Positions 15,806-25,414 are shown, counted from the stretch's first letter. The stretch is DNA of 64,000 bases from Dehalogenimonas formicexedens (GCF_001953175.1 NZ_CP018258.1:1392210-1456209), one strand, 5' to 3'. The notes: generated from the sequence alone by a model not told the origin. Translations and numbers: made by a program.

Positions 15806-16588
15806 TTAAACAGGCTTTTTAGGGAGCATCGGGATAAAAACGCTGGTCCGTTTGGCATAGTCTTGAAAACCGGGATTCTGCTTCATTGACTTTTCAAGCA
15901 AGGGAATTCCTGAGACAAATAGTATTAACCCCGTGATCGTCAAAGGACCTATGACAGTCCACCAGGCGCCTGACAAATTAAGCGCAACAATGAAAATGCC
16001 CCACCATTGGATTACCTCGCCAAAATAGTTGGGGTGACGGGAATAACGCCACAAGCCTCGATCAAGAATTTTGCCCCTGTTGGATTTATCGGATAAGAAG
16101 CAATCCAGCTGCTTATCTGCGGTGGCTTCAAAAAAGAATCCTGTTCCCCAGATAGCAGTTCCTACAAAGTCAAGCCATCCCAGAGAGCCAGTTGATGCGA
16201 CCATAATGTACACCACAGGCATTGAGATCAACCACATGAAAAACCCCTGGAGAATGAAGATTTGCAAATAACTTCTGATTAAAAAACTTGAGCCCCATTC
16301 CTCGCGCCATTTTTGGTATCGAGGATCTTCTCCCTTGCCACGGTTCCGGCGATAAATGCGTTTCGCCAGCCTGAAACCCCAGATCATCACCAAGCTAAGG
16401 ACGAGAATTTGCCGTAAAGCAAAATCGTTAGTCATTAAAAAGGTAGTGACAGCGACTAATATGAAGCCAGGTCCCCAAGCGATATCTGCGATCGAATTAT
16501 CCTTGAGTCTAAGAGCGACAAAAAATAATGCGCTCATGTAAATAAGGATAATCGCCCCGGATAGGATTATGACCTCAGAAGTATCCAT
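15806..16588 (-). CDS. DUF1295 family membrane protein (steroid 5-alpha-reductase/ICMT-like)
   Basis: 260 residues with about six helices. The C-terminal signature [21 protein letters not shown], seen here around residue 185, is that of the DUF1295/isoprenylcysteine methyltransferase-like superfamily, which uses NADPH or SAM on lipid or isoprenoid substrates at the membrane. The exact reaction is unknown. It lies 14 bp after the DegV gene and 30 bp before DUF2177 on the same strand, so it belongs to the heliorhodopsin operon. Confidence 0.85.
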   Translation of the reverse strand: MDTSEVIILSGAIILIYMSALFFVALRLKDNSIADIAWGPGFILVAVTTFLMTNDFALRQILVLSLVMIWGFRLAKRIYRRNRGKGEDPRYQKWREEWGSSFLIRSYLQIFILQGFFMWLISMPVVYIMVASTGSLGWLDFVGTAIWGTGFFFEATADKQLDCFLSDKSNRGKILDRGLWRYSRHPNYFGEVIQWWGIFIVALNLSGAWWTVIGPLTITGLILFVSGIPLLEKSMKQNPGFQDYAKRTSVFIPMLPKKPV

Positions 16589-16602
16589 AACAGATTTTTC
16601 CC

Positions 16603-17436
16603 TCAGGTCCTAATGCCAACCAGAAGAACACCCGGACCACCATGAACACCCAATCCAGCGCCCATTTGTGAAATGGCTATCTTTTCTTCGGGAACAAATT
16701 CACTAATGCACTCCTTCAGCCGGGCTGCATCGTTGGGCACTTCGCTGTGAACGATACTTAGCTCTTTTACTGGCATGTTATTGTTCACGAAGTCAATGAT
16801 GCGCTTCATACCCTGGGTAACAGTACGAACGAAGCCGGCGCGGGTAATTTCACCGGAATGAAAAGTTAGAAGCGGCATGACGCTCAGGAAATGAGCCGCC
16901 GAGGCGATGGTTTTATTAACCCGCCCGCTTCTGGCGAGGTATTTCATAGTCTTGAACATTCCCAGCATTTTGATTTCGGCTATGGCTTTATTGGTTTCTG
17001 CGATTACCTCTGCAAGGCTTCCGCCGCATTTAGCTTTACGGGCGGCTGCAAGCACGACCAGCCCCAGACCCGCAGAATTAAATTTGGAGTCCATTACCTC
17101 TATCGAACAACTTTTAGCCAACGATTTTTTGGCCAAACACGCAGAGTTATAGGTTCCACTGATCTTCGATGAAATATGGATGGATAGGATACCATCCGAA
17201 TTGCAACAACATTCGTTGTAGACAGCAACGAAATCTTCGGGATTCGGCTGTGATGTGGCCGGATGCATATCTAAAGTGGTCAGCAGGCGATACAATTCAA
17301 CAGGGTCGATATCTACTCCATCGCGGTAAGTCTTGTCGCCGAACCGCACGTAGATTGGGACAACCCTGATGTCCAATGCGTCGGCTACCGATTTAGGAAT
17401 GTCCGAGGTACTGTCGGTGATAATTTTTACCGCCAT
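16603..17436 (-). CDS. DegV family fatty-acid-binding protein
   Basis: 277 residues from the ATG at 17436, which has a GAGAGG site and gives the family start [12 protein letters not shown]. Further signatures are [25 protein letters not shown] and [12 protein letters not shown]. DegV proteins bind a fatty acid between two domains and can present it to a fatty-acid kinase. Second gene of the heliorhodopsin operon, 35 bp after heliorhodopsin. The long in-frame extension to 17622 overlaps heliorhodopsin and is not used. Confidence 0.9.
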   Translation of the reverse strand: MAVKIITDSTSDIPKSVADALDIRVVPIYVRFGDKTYRDGVDIDPVELYRLLTTLDMHPATSQPNPEDFVAVYNECCCNSDGILSIHISSKISGTYNSACLAKKSLAKSCSIEVMDSKFNSAGLGLVVLAAARKAKCGGSLAEVIAETNKAIAEIKMLGMFKTMKYLARSGRVNKTIASAAHFLSVMPLLTFHSGEITRAGFVRTVTQGMKRIIDFVNNNMPVKELSIVHSEVPNDAARLKECISEFVPEEKIAISQMGAGLGVHGGPGVLLVGIRT

Positions 17437-17471
17437 TGAGTATCCTCTCTTAGTTTCCAAGCATAACGCAG

Positions 17472-18239
17472 TTATGCCGGCATCAGGACCGGGAAGAACA
17501 CTTGCCAGGCTAACAGTGCCTTCGCGGTAAGACTGAGGATGATATAGGCCCGTTCGCCGAATAGGTAATCCCTCCAGGGTCCAATCTTTTTGTACTGCAA
17601 AATCATGTTGACGGCAAAACAATTAAAGAAGATGAATAGCGAGATGATAATACCGTAGACAAAACCGGGGGGCGAGACATTCAGTCCTGGTGCCCAGACA
17701 TAAACCAAAATGGCAAGCCAGGGAATAATTCCGGCAAAACTGCCGAACCAAAATGGTAGAAGGTTCCCATTCCCCGGTTTTTCGTATTTTTCCTGAACGG
17801 CGCCAAAAAGTATCATGGCTGCGTTTACGCCGAATATCGCCATCAGCGCCGCGATGTCACTGATGCCGGTGAGTTGCGATATGAGTACGATCATGATCGA
17901 CGAGCTGAAAAAATACTCGATCCACCGGCCGTAATTGCGGCTCTGGAGGAGGTTGCGCTTATACCACGGGAACACTGGCGGCGAGGCAATGATCAAAAGA
18001 GCCGCAGCGGAAATGAACAAGAAGGCAAAAACGCCCCAGCCAGTGGGAATATCAAACAGGTTCCTGAGTTCCGGGGCGGTTCCGGGCGGGCCGCTTATAA
18101 AGGTGGAGGTAACGGGTAAAGAGAACCCATTGGTTAAAAACGCGATGGCTAACGCCTGCACTGCCAGGATAAGGCCCACGACGACGTTCAAGACGCGCAA
18201 TCGTTTGATTTTGCCCTCTGTCACCGGATCGATTACCAT
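17472..18239 (-). CDS. Heliorhodopsin (retinal-binding photoreceptor-like protein)
   Basis: 255 residues with seven hydrophobic helices. Helix 3 carries GRWIEYFFSSS with Glu108, and helix 7 carries LSLTAKALLAWQ with Lys240, which match the Schiff-base counterion and retinal-binding lysine of heliorhodopsins. The FGVNAAMILFG segment is also typical of this family and not of type-1 pumps. The N-terminus is expected inside the cell, opposite to other rhodopsins. No carotenoid or retinal gene is in the window, so retinal would come from elsewhere. AGGAGGG lies just before the ATG. First gene of an operon with DegV, DUF1295 and DUF2177. Confidence 0.9.
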   Translation of the reverse strand: MVIDPVTEGKIKRLRVLNVVVGLILAVQALAIAFLTNGFSLPVTSTFISGPPGTAPELRNLFDIPTGWGVFAFLFISAAALLIIASPPVFPWYKRNLLQSRNYGRWIEYFFSSSIMIVLISQLTGISDIAALMAIFGVNAAMILFGAVQEKYEKPGNGNLLPFWFGSFAGIIPWLAILVYVWAPGLNVSPPGFVYGIIISLFIFFNCFAVNMILQYKKIGPWRDYLFGERAYIILSLTAKALLAWQVFFPVLMPA

Positions 18240-18393
18240 AATCCCTCCTTCTGATTTATTTGTATTCTATTGCGTATTCGCATCAAGTTTATATCTATCA
18301 ATACACTATCGAACCGTACACCGGCCAGGGCGCTTTGACACTTCAGATGCTACCAATTCGGGTGAAATGGGCTTTCCACCATAGCCTACCCGC

Positions 18394-18405
18394 ATTTTAT
18401 ACATA
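18394..18405 (-). promoter_or_regulatory. Second -10-like repeat upstream of heliorhodopsin
   Basis: 12-bp sequence identical to 18511-18522, reading TATGTATAAAAT on the minus strand. A TGAACA-like -35 lies 18 bp upstream. It may be a second, nearer promoter of the operon, leaving a leader of about 150 nt. The rest of 18240-18589 contains no gene. Confidence 0.35.
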
Positions 18406-18510
18406 TCGTATAACGCCCGTGTTCATCATTGCTATCGAACAGGTCTCTAACGCGGCATTTGGGCAATTTTTCAGATTGATTATGACGTCACCTCAAGATC
18501 TGTTTGAAGT

Positions 18511-18553
18511 ATTTTATACATAGCCACTTAAGCCCACAGTGACCCAGATCACA
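18511..18553 (-). promoter_or_regulatory. Promoter of the heliorhodopsin operon with a Crp/Fnr-type operator
   Basis: On the minus strand, TGTGATCTGGGTCACT (18538-18553) matches the Crp consensus TGTGA-N6-TCACA at nine of ten positions. TATAAAAT (18511-18518) follows as the -10. The operator centre is about 40 bp upstream of the inferred start site, the position of class II Crp activation. The leader to the ATG would be about 265 nt. A Crp/Fnr gene is encoded 4 kb away. Confidence 0.55.
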
Positions 18554-18589
18554 TTTGACGAAAAATAATCAATCGGTACCTAGCTCGTT

Positions 18590-19465
18590 TCAACTCAGAT
18601 CAACTTCCCGCAAGGTTGCGTCGGGGGCAAAGGCTAAACCGACTACGCTGGGGCCTGTATGGGCACCAAGCACCAATGAAATGGTGAATTTCGGCATCCA
18701 GTCACACTTAGAAATCTTGTCCAGAGCGTTTTTAAGCATGTCAGCCCCATCCGGATTTTGAGCATATACAATTTGGGCCCGAAGTTTGGTTCCGGCCGGG
18801 TATCGGCCCGTCACCAGGCTCACCAAATTCTCGATTGCGTTGTTAAAGGTCCTGGCCTGACCCATTTGGACATATTTCCCATGTACTTTTTCAACCCCAA
18901 TTATCGGTTTGATATTCAAGAGTGAAGCCATCAGACCCTTGATGTGACTGATACGCCCGCCATGAATCAAATAGCGCAGTTCCTTAAGCGTAAATAGAGT
19001 GTCCGTTGCGTCACCAATTCGTTTCATAATCGATAACACCTGTTCAATAGGTTGCCCGACCTTAACAGCACGGGCAGCCGCTATCGCCTGCCAGCCGGAG
19101 GCCACGGAAAGTGTCTTGGTATCGAAGTGAGTGATCTTAGCATTGGGTACCAAACCGGCGGCGACACGGGCTGCATCATAGGTGCCGCTGAGGCCGGATG
19201 ACATGTGAATCGAGAGGATATCCGGATCTTTGGAGGCTATTGCTTTGTATGTCTCGGCAATTAATCCCGGGGAAGGTTGTGAGGTCACTGGAAACTCGGA
19301 ATTCTCACTTAACATCGAATAAAACTGAACGCGGTCGATGTCCACTCCTTCTCTATAGGTTTTTCCCTTAAAGGTAACACTCAGGGGCACCTGGTGGATG
19401 CCCATCTCCGACATGGTTTCCGGGGTCATGTTCAAATCGACTCCGCTATCCACGACAATCTTCAT
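18590..19465 (-). CDS. DegV family fatty-acid-binding protein
   Basis: 291 residues with the full set of DegV signatures: IVVDSGVDL start, SQPSPGL, ILSIHMSSGLSGTYDAAR and GAHTGPSVVGLAF. Full length. GGAGATG precedes the ATG. It lies 61 bp after the DHA2 efflux gene on the same strand and upstream of the heliorhodopsin operon, whose promoter region starts just past its stop. Presumed role is binding a fatty acid for a fatty-acid kinase or sensing membrane lipid. Confidence 0.9.
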   Translation of the reverse strand: MKIVVDSGVDLNMTPETMSEMGIHQVPLSVTFKGKTYREGVDIDRVQFYSMLSENSEFPVTSQPSPGLIAETYKAIASKDPDILSIHMSSGLSGTYDAARVAAGLVPNAKITHFDTKTLSVASGWQAIAAARAVKVGQPIEQVLSIMKRIGDATDTLFTLKELRYLIHGGRISHIKGLMASLLNIKPIIGVEKVHGKYVQMGQARTFNNAIENLVSLVTGRYPAGTKLRAQIVYAQNPDGADMLKNALDKISKCDWMPKFTISLVLGAHTGPSVVGLAFAPDATLREVDLS

Positions 19466-19526
19466 AATTCATCTCCAAATTCGATTATTACTCTCAAAAA
19501 GATACCGCTATTCGTGTTAATCAAAT

Positions 19527-21161
19527 TTATCTTTTCAGGTAATCTGGATCACCTGGTATAAAGCCTTTTGTTTCAACGAGAAATGGGCCTTCCGCGACGT
19601 TGCCGGCACCGGCGTTTGATATTTTCGGGAATTGGCCAGGGTTTTTGATAAATAAGGCCGCCACTGCTCCAATGAAACAGAAGATCGCGGCTACGACCAT
19701 CGCCGCGTTCAAGGCGTTGGCAAACTCGCTGATAAACATTTGGCCTACGGCAGCCTGGACCGTTTCCGGTACGCCGCTTCCATTCAGCACGCCCATCCCT
19801 CCGGCACTCAGGCTTCCGTCATTAATGGCATTGATGATGCTTGTTTTTATTGATTCCGGTATGCCGGCCGTGTTGGTCAGCGCCGAAATCAGCCCGCTAG
19901 CAAGTCGTGCTTGTAATACTGCTCCCAGCACTGCAATCCCGAGCAAGCTGCCGACCTGTCGCATGGTCGTCATAATTCCGCTCGCGGCCCCCGACTGCTC
20001 AACTTTAGCTGCCGCCATCATCACCGTGTTCACCGGAGCCATAATAAGCCCCATCCCCACGCCCGCGAATATCAAAGGTATAATCAAAGACTGCCAAGTC
20101 GTATTGATGGAAAGGTGTGCCATAAAAAAGATGGCGAGCGATATGATCAACATGCCGGAAGCCAGTATCCAGCGTACGCCGTTACGTTCCGCCATCCTGC
20201 CTGCCATTGGAGCAATGAATACGACGACGGCCGACATGGGCAGGAGGACCAGGCCAGTTTTCACCGCGCTGAACCCGAGTACAATCTGGAAGTAAAGAAC
20301 CAAAAGGAAAAGAATTCCGATAAGTCCGAACATCAGAAGCGCGCTCACGACGTTTCCAGCAGCGAAGTTAACGTTCTTGAACAGCTGCAGCTGGATGAGT
20401 GGGAATTGACTGCGCCTTTCGATAAAGAAAAACATCATCAGCCCTAACACGAAAACTCCGAAAGAACCAAGGATAACCGGTGAACTCCAGCCGAAGCGCT
20501 GGCCTTCTATCAGCGCGAAGGTCAGACCTGCCATGCCCGCTGTGGCGCTTCCGACTCCCGGCCAATCTATATGCCGGATTGCCGCAGGATCGGTTGACTC
20601 ATTGATAATAATCCAGCCGGCGATTATGGCGATTACCCCCAACGGAATATTAACAAGGAAGATGTAGCCCCAGGAGAATTTATCGACCAGAAGCCCGCCG
20701 ATGATCGGCCCCATGGCGCTGGCAGCCCCGGAAACCGCGCCCCAAACCCCCATTGCCGGCCCCCGCCCTCCGTCTTTGAAGGCTACATTCAATATTGAAA
20801 GCGTGGCGGGCATCATCGCGGCTCCACCGAAAGCCTGAAGAGCTCGGCTGGTTACCAGCATCTGGATGTTCTGGGATAGGCCACAGGCAAAGGAAGCCGT
20901 GGTAAAAAGTATCAGCCCACCAATGAACAGCCGCTTGCGCCCAAAAATGTCACCAAAGCGTCCCATGGTAATCAAGCTGACGGCAAAAACCAGAATGTAA
21001 ATATTGACAACCCATTCCGCATCTACGAGAGAGGCTTCAAGGCTGTTCATAATGCTCGGCAAAGCTATGTTTACGATGGTGACATCGAGGTTGATCATGA
21101 AAAGCGCGATTGCCAGGATACCCAGCACCAACCATTTGCTATGAGAGGTGGATTTAGGCAT
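19527..21161 (-). CDS. DHA2-family (EmrB/QacA-type) MFS efflux transporter
   Basis: About 544 residues with 14 predicted helices. DHA2 signatures include LDVTIVNIALPSI in helix 1, GRFGDIFGRKRLF (motif A) after helix 2 and a GPIIGGLLVDKFSWGYIFLVN segment (motif C and following). It exports drugs or other amphipathic compounds against a proton gradient. The second ATG (21161) is at better spacing from GGAGGGG than the first (21167). It overlaps the upstream marR gene, so the two are coupled and the MarR protein probably represses it. Confidence 0.92.
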   Translation of the reverse strand: MPKSTSHSKWLVLGILAIALFMINLDVTIVNIALPSIMNSLEASLVDAEWVVNIYILVFAVSLITMGRFGDIFGRKRLFIGGLILFTTASFACGLSQNIQMLVTSRALQAFGGAAMMPATLSILNVAFKDGGRGPAMGVWGAVSGAASAMGPIIGGLLVDKFSWGYIFLVNIPLGVIAIIAGWIIINESTDPAAIRHIDWPGVGSATAGMAGLTFALIEGQRFGWSSPVILGSFGVFVLGLMMFFFIERRSQFPLIQLQLFKNVNFAAGNVVSALLMFGLIGILFLLVLYFQIVLGFSAVKTGLVLLPMSAVVVFIAPMAGRMAERNGVRWILASGMLIISLAIFFMAHLSINTTWQSLIIPLIFAGVGMGLIMAPVNTVMMAAAKVEQSGAASGIMTTMRQVGSLLGIAVLGAVLQARLASGLISALTNTAGIPESIKTSIINAINDGSLSAGGMGVLNGSGVPETVQAAVGQMFISEFANALNAAMVVAAIFCFIGAVAALFIKNPGQFPKISNAGAGNVAEGPFLVETKGFIPGDPDYLKR

Positions 21162-21624
21162 CGGCATCCCCTCCGCGTGTCAGTTCCTGTGTTATATCGA
21201 TTACCTGTGACAGGGCTTTAACGAGGGCCTCAGCCCGCCCCGCTCCCAGATTATTCAACTTGTCCGCGATGTGGTCCCGGACAGCCCGGCGATATCCGGC
21301 CAGGATCGACCGGCCTTGATCCGTGATTTTGATACTGATCCGCCTCCGGTCATTGATATCACTGCTTCGAGAAACGGCGTTTTCGCTCTCCAGCCTGTCG
21401 ATGAATTGGGTCATCTGCGGTCTGGTCAATGACAGTCTTCCGGCAAGTTCCGAAGCCGGAAGTGGGCCGTTCAAAGCGAGCAGATTCAAAATCGCCAGGT
21501 TGTGGTGAACAATTTTCCGGCCCGGCAGATTTACCAGGTCACGATGCAGCAGATGCAACGCGTGATAGGCGCTATCGGCGATCTCATCGGCGATGTCCCG
21601 TTGATTTATTATTGAATCATTCAT
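21154..21624 (-). CDS. MarR family transcriptional regulator
   Basis: 156 residues. The winged helix has LPASELAGRLSLTRPQMTQFIDRLE followed by the wing SRSSDINDRRRISIKIT, the most typical part of MarR proteins. The gene overlaps the start of the efflux transporter. There is no ribosome-binding site; a TATAAT box ends six bases before the ATG, so the mRNA is probably leaderless. The MarR protein is the likely repressor of the pair. Confidence 0.9.
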   Translation of the reverse strand: MNDSIINQRDIADEIADSAYHALHLLHRDLVNLPGRKIVHHNLAILNLLALNGPLPASELAGRLSLTRPQMTQFIDRLESENAVSRSSDINDRRRISIKITDQGRSILAGYRRAVRDHIADKLNNLGAGRAEALVKALSQVIDITQELTRGGDADA

Positions 21625-21630
21625 TTTTTA

Positions 21631-21636
21631 ATTATA
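21631..21636 (-). promoter_or_regulatory. -10 box of a leaderless marR transcript
   Basis: Perfect TATAAT on the minus strand with its end six bases from the ATG at 21624, so transcription should start at or next to the start codon. The -35 is weak. Confidence 0.55.
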
Positions 21637-21943
21637 TCAATATCGCAGATAAATTTGTAGGAGCCGAGTATCGGCGTAATTCTGAGTGCATTCGGATAAG
21701 GGGGGGGAAATCGGAAAGACGCTTTTTGGTTGGTTACCGATTGCCTGAACTGCAGGCTCGCCTTCGTTGCCCGGCTGGTATGAAGTGGCTTGAAGGGTTT
21801 AACATGAATAAATGGACGTGTGAAAAAAAGGTCATCGCATCAATGGGATCATCGGTGTCAACAGCCGCTCATAAAAACCGAGGTTCCCCCACAAAGGTTA
21901 TTTCTCCATGCGCGCGTCTTAAAAGACACAGAAAGGCGGCAAC
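21637..21943. other. Intergenic region between marR and the methyltransferase
   Basis: About 300 bp between divergent genes. Apart from the marR -10 and the ribosome-binding site of the plus-strand gene I see nothing: no hairpin of note and no supported small gene. A run of eight G lies near 21702. Confidence 0.4.
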
Positions 21944-22612
21944 ATGAACCGCACGTCAAATAGAAATATCTCCAGGGTATTACGCACGAGAGATGAAGCG
22001 ATTTCAAACTATAACAGCTTGAGCCGGTGGTATGACCTGCTCGAGGGTGGCTTCGAAAAGAAAATACTGGAGGCAGCCATAGCAATACTGGATCCCAAGC
22101 CGGGAGAAACCGTCCTCGAAATCGGCAGCGGAACCGGCAATTCTCTTGTATTAATCGCAAAGTGTGTCGGCGAACATGGCAAGGTTTACGGTCTGGACCT
22201 TTCACCGAAAATGCTCGAGCGGGCTCAGCGGAAACTTATCGCCCAAGGCTTGATCGAGCGGGTTTCACTCTTAAGGGGTGATGCGACAAAGTTGCCCCGC
22301 CCATCGGAATCGGTCGACGGCATCTTTATGAGTTTTACGCTCGAACTCTTCGACACCCCAGAAATACCTGTGGTACTGGCTGAATGCCGCAGGGTGCTAA
22401 AACCAACCGGAAGAATCTGTGTCGCGGCCATGGCCAGGGACGGAAGCCTGATGGTAAAACTCTATGAGTGGGTGCATGGCACTTTCCCAAAATACCTGGA
22501 TTGCCGGCCGATTTACTTCAACGATTCTTTAATCTCCGCGGGATTTGAACTCACAGGATCTCAAACGGTTAGAATGTGGGGCTTGCCGGTAACGATATCA
22601 ACGGCGGCTTGA
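21944..22612 (+). CDS. Class I SAM-dependent methyltransferase (UbiE-like)
   Basis: 222 residues. Motif I VLEIGSGTGNSLV, the acidic end of strand 2 (VYGLDLSPKML) and motif II/III (RGDATKLP, then RVLKPTGRICVAA) mark a Rossmann-type methyltransferase of the UbiE/COQ5-like group. The N-terminal YNSLSRWYDLLEGGFE stretch is common in enzymes acting on lipids or quinones. Substrate not determinable. AAAGGCGG lies upstream of the ATG. It stands alone. Confidence 0.85.
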   Translation: MNRTSNRNISRVLRTRDEAISNYNSLSRWYDLLEGGFEKKILEAAIAILDPKPGETVLEIGSGTGNSLVLIAKCVGEHGKVYGLDLSPKMLERAQRKLIAQGLIERVSLLRGDATKLPRPSESVDGIFMSFTLELFDTPEIPVVLAECRRVLKPTGRICVAAMARDGSLMVKLYEWVHGTFPKYLDCRPIYFNDSLISAGFELTGSQTVRMWGLPVTISTAA

Positions 22613-22725
22613 ACAGTTCCGATCCGAATGTCTCTGTTGGTTCAATGTGAACCTGTCTCCACACGGCATCACGAAGATCGGCCACCACTCGTCAGCGATA
22701 CCGCTTAAATAAAAACCCTCGAAGG

Positions 22726-24501
22726 TTACTTAAGCAGCACCGAATCATAACACGAGGTCACGTTGCTCAAAGCCAGCAGACCAACCAGCTTTTCGGGTTC
22801 TCCCCGTTCAACGATCGGTAGATGGCTGATTTTGTGCTCGGTCATTTTGTGGAAGGCCGAATAAAGCGTTTCGTCAGGGTGACCTAGAATAAGCTTCCTG
22901 GTCATCACATCCCGGATAAGAGTTTGAGGCCATTTGTCCTCGTGGACCTTGGCAATGTCCCTGGTGGTGATAATACCGGTAAGAACGCCTGAGTCCACCA
23001 CGGGCACGGCTTCGATCTTGTGCGCATTCATCCATGCCATCAGATCCGCCAGGTCAAGACCGGATGACATAGTCAACGGCCTCGTGGTCATGGTGTCAAC
23101 GACGCGTATTTTATGCAGCAGAGGCACCCCGTATTCGGAACGGTGGGCGGGCGAATCTGCCCTGGTGTTGACCTGTTTTTCATAGATGAAACTTTTCTCG
23201 CTAACCACGTAGGCGATGACCACCGACACCATGCTCGGGATCAGCAGATTATAGTTCCCGGTCATTTCACTGACCATGATCATGATCGCCAACGGCGCCT
23301 TGGCGATACCCCCGAACAGCGTCATCATGCCAAGGACGATGAAGGGTCCGGGGTCAGCCGGGACAATTCCTCCGGCGCCGCGTAAAAGCGTCCAGGTAGC
23401 GCCTCCAACCATTCCCCCTATCACCAGCCCCGGCGCGAACACCCCGCCGCTTCCCCCGGAACCGACAGAAAGTCCGGTGGCGACGATTTTTGCGAATATG
23501 ACCGCGATGATAATCCCCAGGGGCAGGGCGGCGGTATCGTTATTGATGGCCAACTGGACCCAGCCGTAGCCCATGCCCAATATCTGGGGCAAAAACATGC
23601 CGATAACGCCTACCGCCAAACCGCCGGCCGCTGGTTTGATCCACCGCGGAACGTTCCACGCCTTGAACCGATCTCTTATTCTGTAGAAGGATCGCCCATA
23701 AAGTATGCCGAACAGACCGCAGACCAGTCCCAGGATGGCGTAACCGAGCAGTTCCTGGGGCTTGTTAAAAGCAAAGGTGGAGTTGATGTTGAATATCGGA
23801 TCCCAACCGTGCCAGGAGGCGAATATGCTGTAACCGACGATGGATGAGATAAATGAGGGCAACAACGCCTCGAACTCAAAGTCCCGCTTATACAAGATCT
23901 CTGTGCTTATCAGGGCTCCCCCTAAAGGGGCTTTGAAGATGGCGCCGATGCCGGCGCCGATACCGACTGCCAGGGCGATACGCCGGTCATGGGAATTGAG
24001 CCTGAAAATATCGGCGATGGTGGAGCCGAACCCGGCGCCTATCAAAGCCACCGGGCCTTCGCGGCCGGCGCTGCCCCCGGAGCCGATGGTTATCGCGGAT
24101 GCCAGCAATTTGATGGGCGCGATGCGCCGGCGGATAAAGCCTTCTTTGTTGTGGAAAGCGTTAATGGCGGCATCAGTGCCGTGTCCTTCTGCTTCAGGGG
24201 CGAACTTGAAGACAATCCAGCCGCTGATCAGGCCGCCAACGGTACAAACGACAGGTATCATCCAGCGCCGGGCGATATCGCTCACCACCGTAGCGCCTTC
24301 GCCCGCGGGCGAAGGGGGAATAAAACCGGCGCCTTTTTCGAGAAACAACCAGGTGGCCCAGTTGATGGCCATATAAAAAATAATCGAACCGACACCGGCT
24401 ACGATTCCGATGAGTATAGCGATGACAAGCCATTTGCGAAGATAACCGCGGCCGATGAAGGTCGAAATCCCGAGCAGTTGTTTCTTTATGTGAACAGACA
24501 T
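22726..24501 (-). CDS. ClC-family chloride channel/antiporter with two CBS domains
   Basis: 591 residues. The membrane part (1-440) has the selectivity-filter motifs GSGGSAGREGP and GSGGSGGVFAPG, where GREGP holds the gating Glu. A pair of CBS domains (about 455-590) follows, recognisable by VVDTMTTRPLTM and VRDVMTRKLIL-type starts; such domains sense adenine nucleotides. It moves chloride across the cytoplasmic membrane, probably in exchange for protons. Full length, no oddities. Confidence 0.93.
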   Translation of the reverse strand: MSVHIKKQLLGISTFIGRGYLRKWLVIAILIGIVAGVGSIIFYMAINWATWLFLEKGAGFIPPSPAGEGATVVSDIARRWMIPVVCTVGGLISGWIVFKFAPEAEGHGTDAAINAFHNKEGFIRRRIAPIKLLASAITIGSGGSAGREGPVALIGAGFGSTIADIFRLNSHDRRIALAVGIGAGIGAIFKAPLGGALISTEILYKRDFEFEALLPSFISSIVGYSIFASWHGWDPIFNINSTFAFNKPQELLGYAILGLVCGLFGILYGRSFYRIRDRFKAWNVPRWIKPAAGGLAVGVIGMFLPQILGMGYGWVQLAINNDTAALPLGIIIAVIFAKIVATGLSVGSGGSGGVFAPGLVIGGMVGGATWTLLRGAGGIVPADPGPFIVLGMMTLFGGIAKAPLAIMIMVSEMTGNYNLLIPSMVSVVIAYVVSEKSFIYEKQVNTRADSPAHRSEYGVPLLHKIRVVDTMTTRPLTMSSGLDLADLMAWMNAHKIEAVPVVDSGVLTGIITTRDIAKVHEDKWPQTLIRDVMTRKLILGHPDETLYSAFHKMTEHKISHLPIVERGEPEKLVGLLALSNVTSCYDSVLLK

Positions 24502-24863
24502 CGTACCAACAAAACAATACGTAACCCGAGAAAACCCTGGAGAAAATCCTTGGTCGTAACAATTTGACCCGCGTGCGATGGGCCAGTTGCCCAGATATTA
24601 GCCCAATTTTGGGTCATCTTCAAACTCAACCAGGCAACTATTTTCAGGACATATTCAGCAATATATTCCCATTTACGGCGAGTTTTGATCTTTTCCTTCA
24701 AGACAAATTTAAATTCATAATCGTAAACGGGACGTTCTTCTACCATTGCAGGCCGACGCCAATTACCTGGAAGGCATAAACCGAACAATACCACCTGAAA
24801 AGTGTGGTATAATGCTCAGCCGTTTACGGATCGCCCAATATAAATACTCAAAGGGTGTTAGCT
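24502..24863. other. Intergenic region between divergent ClC and YqhA genes
   Basis: About 360 bp without a supported gene. It contains short inverted repeats, including TACCAC/GTGGTA around 24789-24809 that overlaps the promoter of the YqhA-like gene. Short frames on both strands here have no ribosome-binding sites. Confidence 0.4.
24808..24813 (+). promoter_or_regulatory. Extended -10 promoter of the YqhA-like gene
   Basis: TGTGGTATAATG: a perfect TATAAT with an upstream TG, which can replace a -35 element. The inferred start leaves a leader of about 45 nt to the GTG at 24864. Confidence 0.55.
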
Positions 24864-25319
24864 GTGAAATCGATTCTGGAAAAAACCAAGTTTTTAACCC
24901 TTATCGGTGTTGTATCGACACTTGTGGCCTCGGCGAGCGCGTTCGTTTGGGGACTGTACAAATCGGGAGAAATCGTCATCAGTTTCCTCACTGCTTCAGA
25001 TGCCGATACCGCCGCGTCGGTATCCCTGATCGAGATAATGGATATATTCCTGATCGCAATTGTACTGCTGATCTTCGCCCTGGGCATTTACGAACTTTTC
25101 ATCGGCAAGCTCAACCTGCCGGAATGGCTCATCATCCACAACCTGCATGACCTTAAGGTGAAATTGAGCAGCGTCGTTATTATGGTTATGGGCATCGTAT
25201 TCTTGAAACACCTGGTACAATGGCAGGACCCCCAGGGCACACTCTTCTTTGGCCTTGGAGTCGCCGTTGTTGCCACCGTATTAGTCGCCTTTGGCTATTT
25301 CGGGAGTAAAACCGACTGA
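24864..25319 (+). CDS. YqhA family (UPF0114) membrane protein
   Basis: About 151 residues with four helices. The LIEIMDIFLIAIVLLIFALG segment and GIYELFIGKLNLPEWL followed by HDLKVKLSSVVIMVMG are the conserved core of the YqhA/UPF0114 family. Function unknown; the family may form small channels. The GTG at 24864 is eight bases from AAGGG and is preferred to the GTG at 24855. Confidence 0.85.
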   Translation: MKSILEKTKFLTLIGVVSTLVASASAFVWGLYKSGEIVISFLTASDADTAASVSLIEIMDIFLIAIVLLIFALGIYELFIGKLNLPEWLIIHNLHDLKVKLSSVVIMVMGIVFLKHLVQWQDPQGTLFFGLGVAVVATVLVAFGYFGSKTD

Positions 25320-25414
25320 CGATCACAGAGCCAATTTTAATGCCATTTTCCGGTCTCCTTAAACTTCCCGCGGAAACGCAATATAATACGCCAACATCTT
25401 TAGGGTAAGATCCG

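Noticed and set aside
17437-17622. N-terminal extension of the DegV gene
   Set aside because: It would overlap the heliorhodopsin gene by 150 bp, whereas the internal ATG has a ribosome-binding site and the family start.
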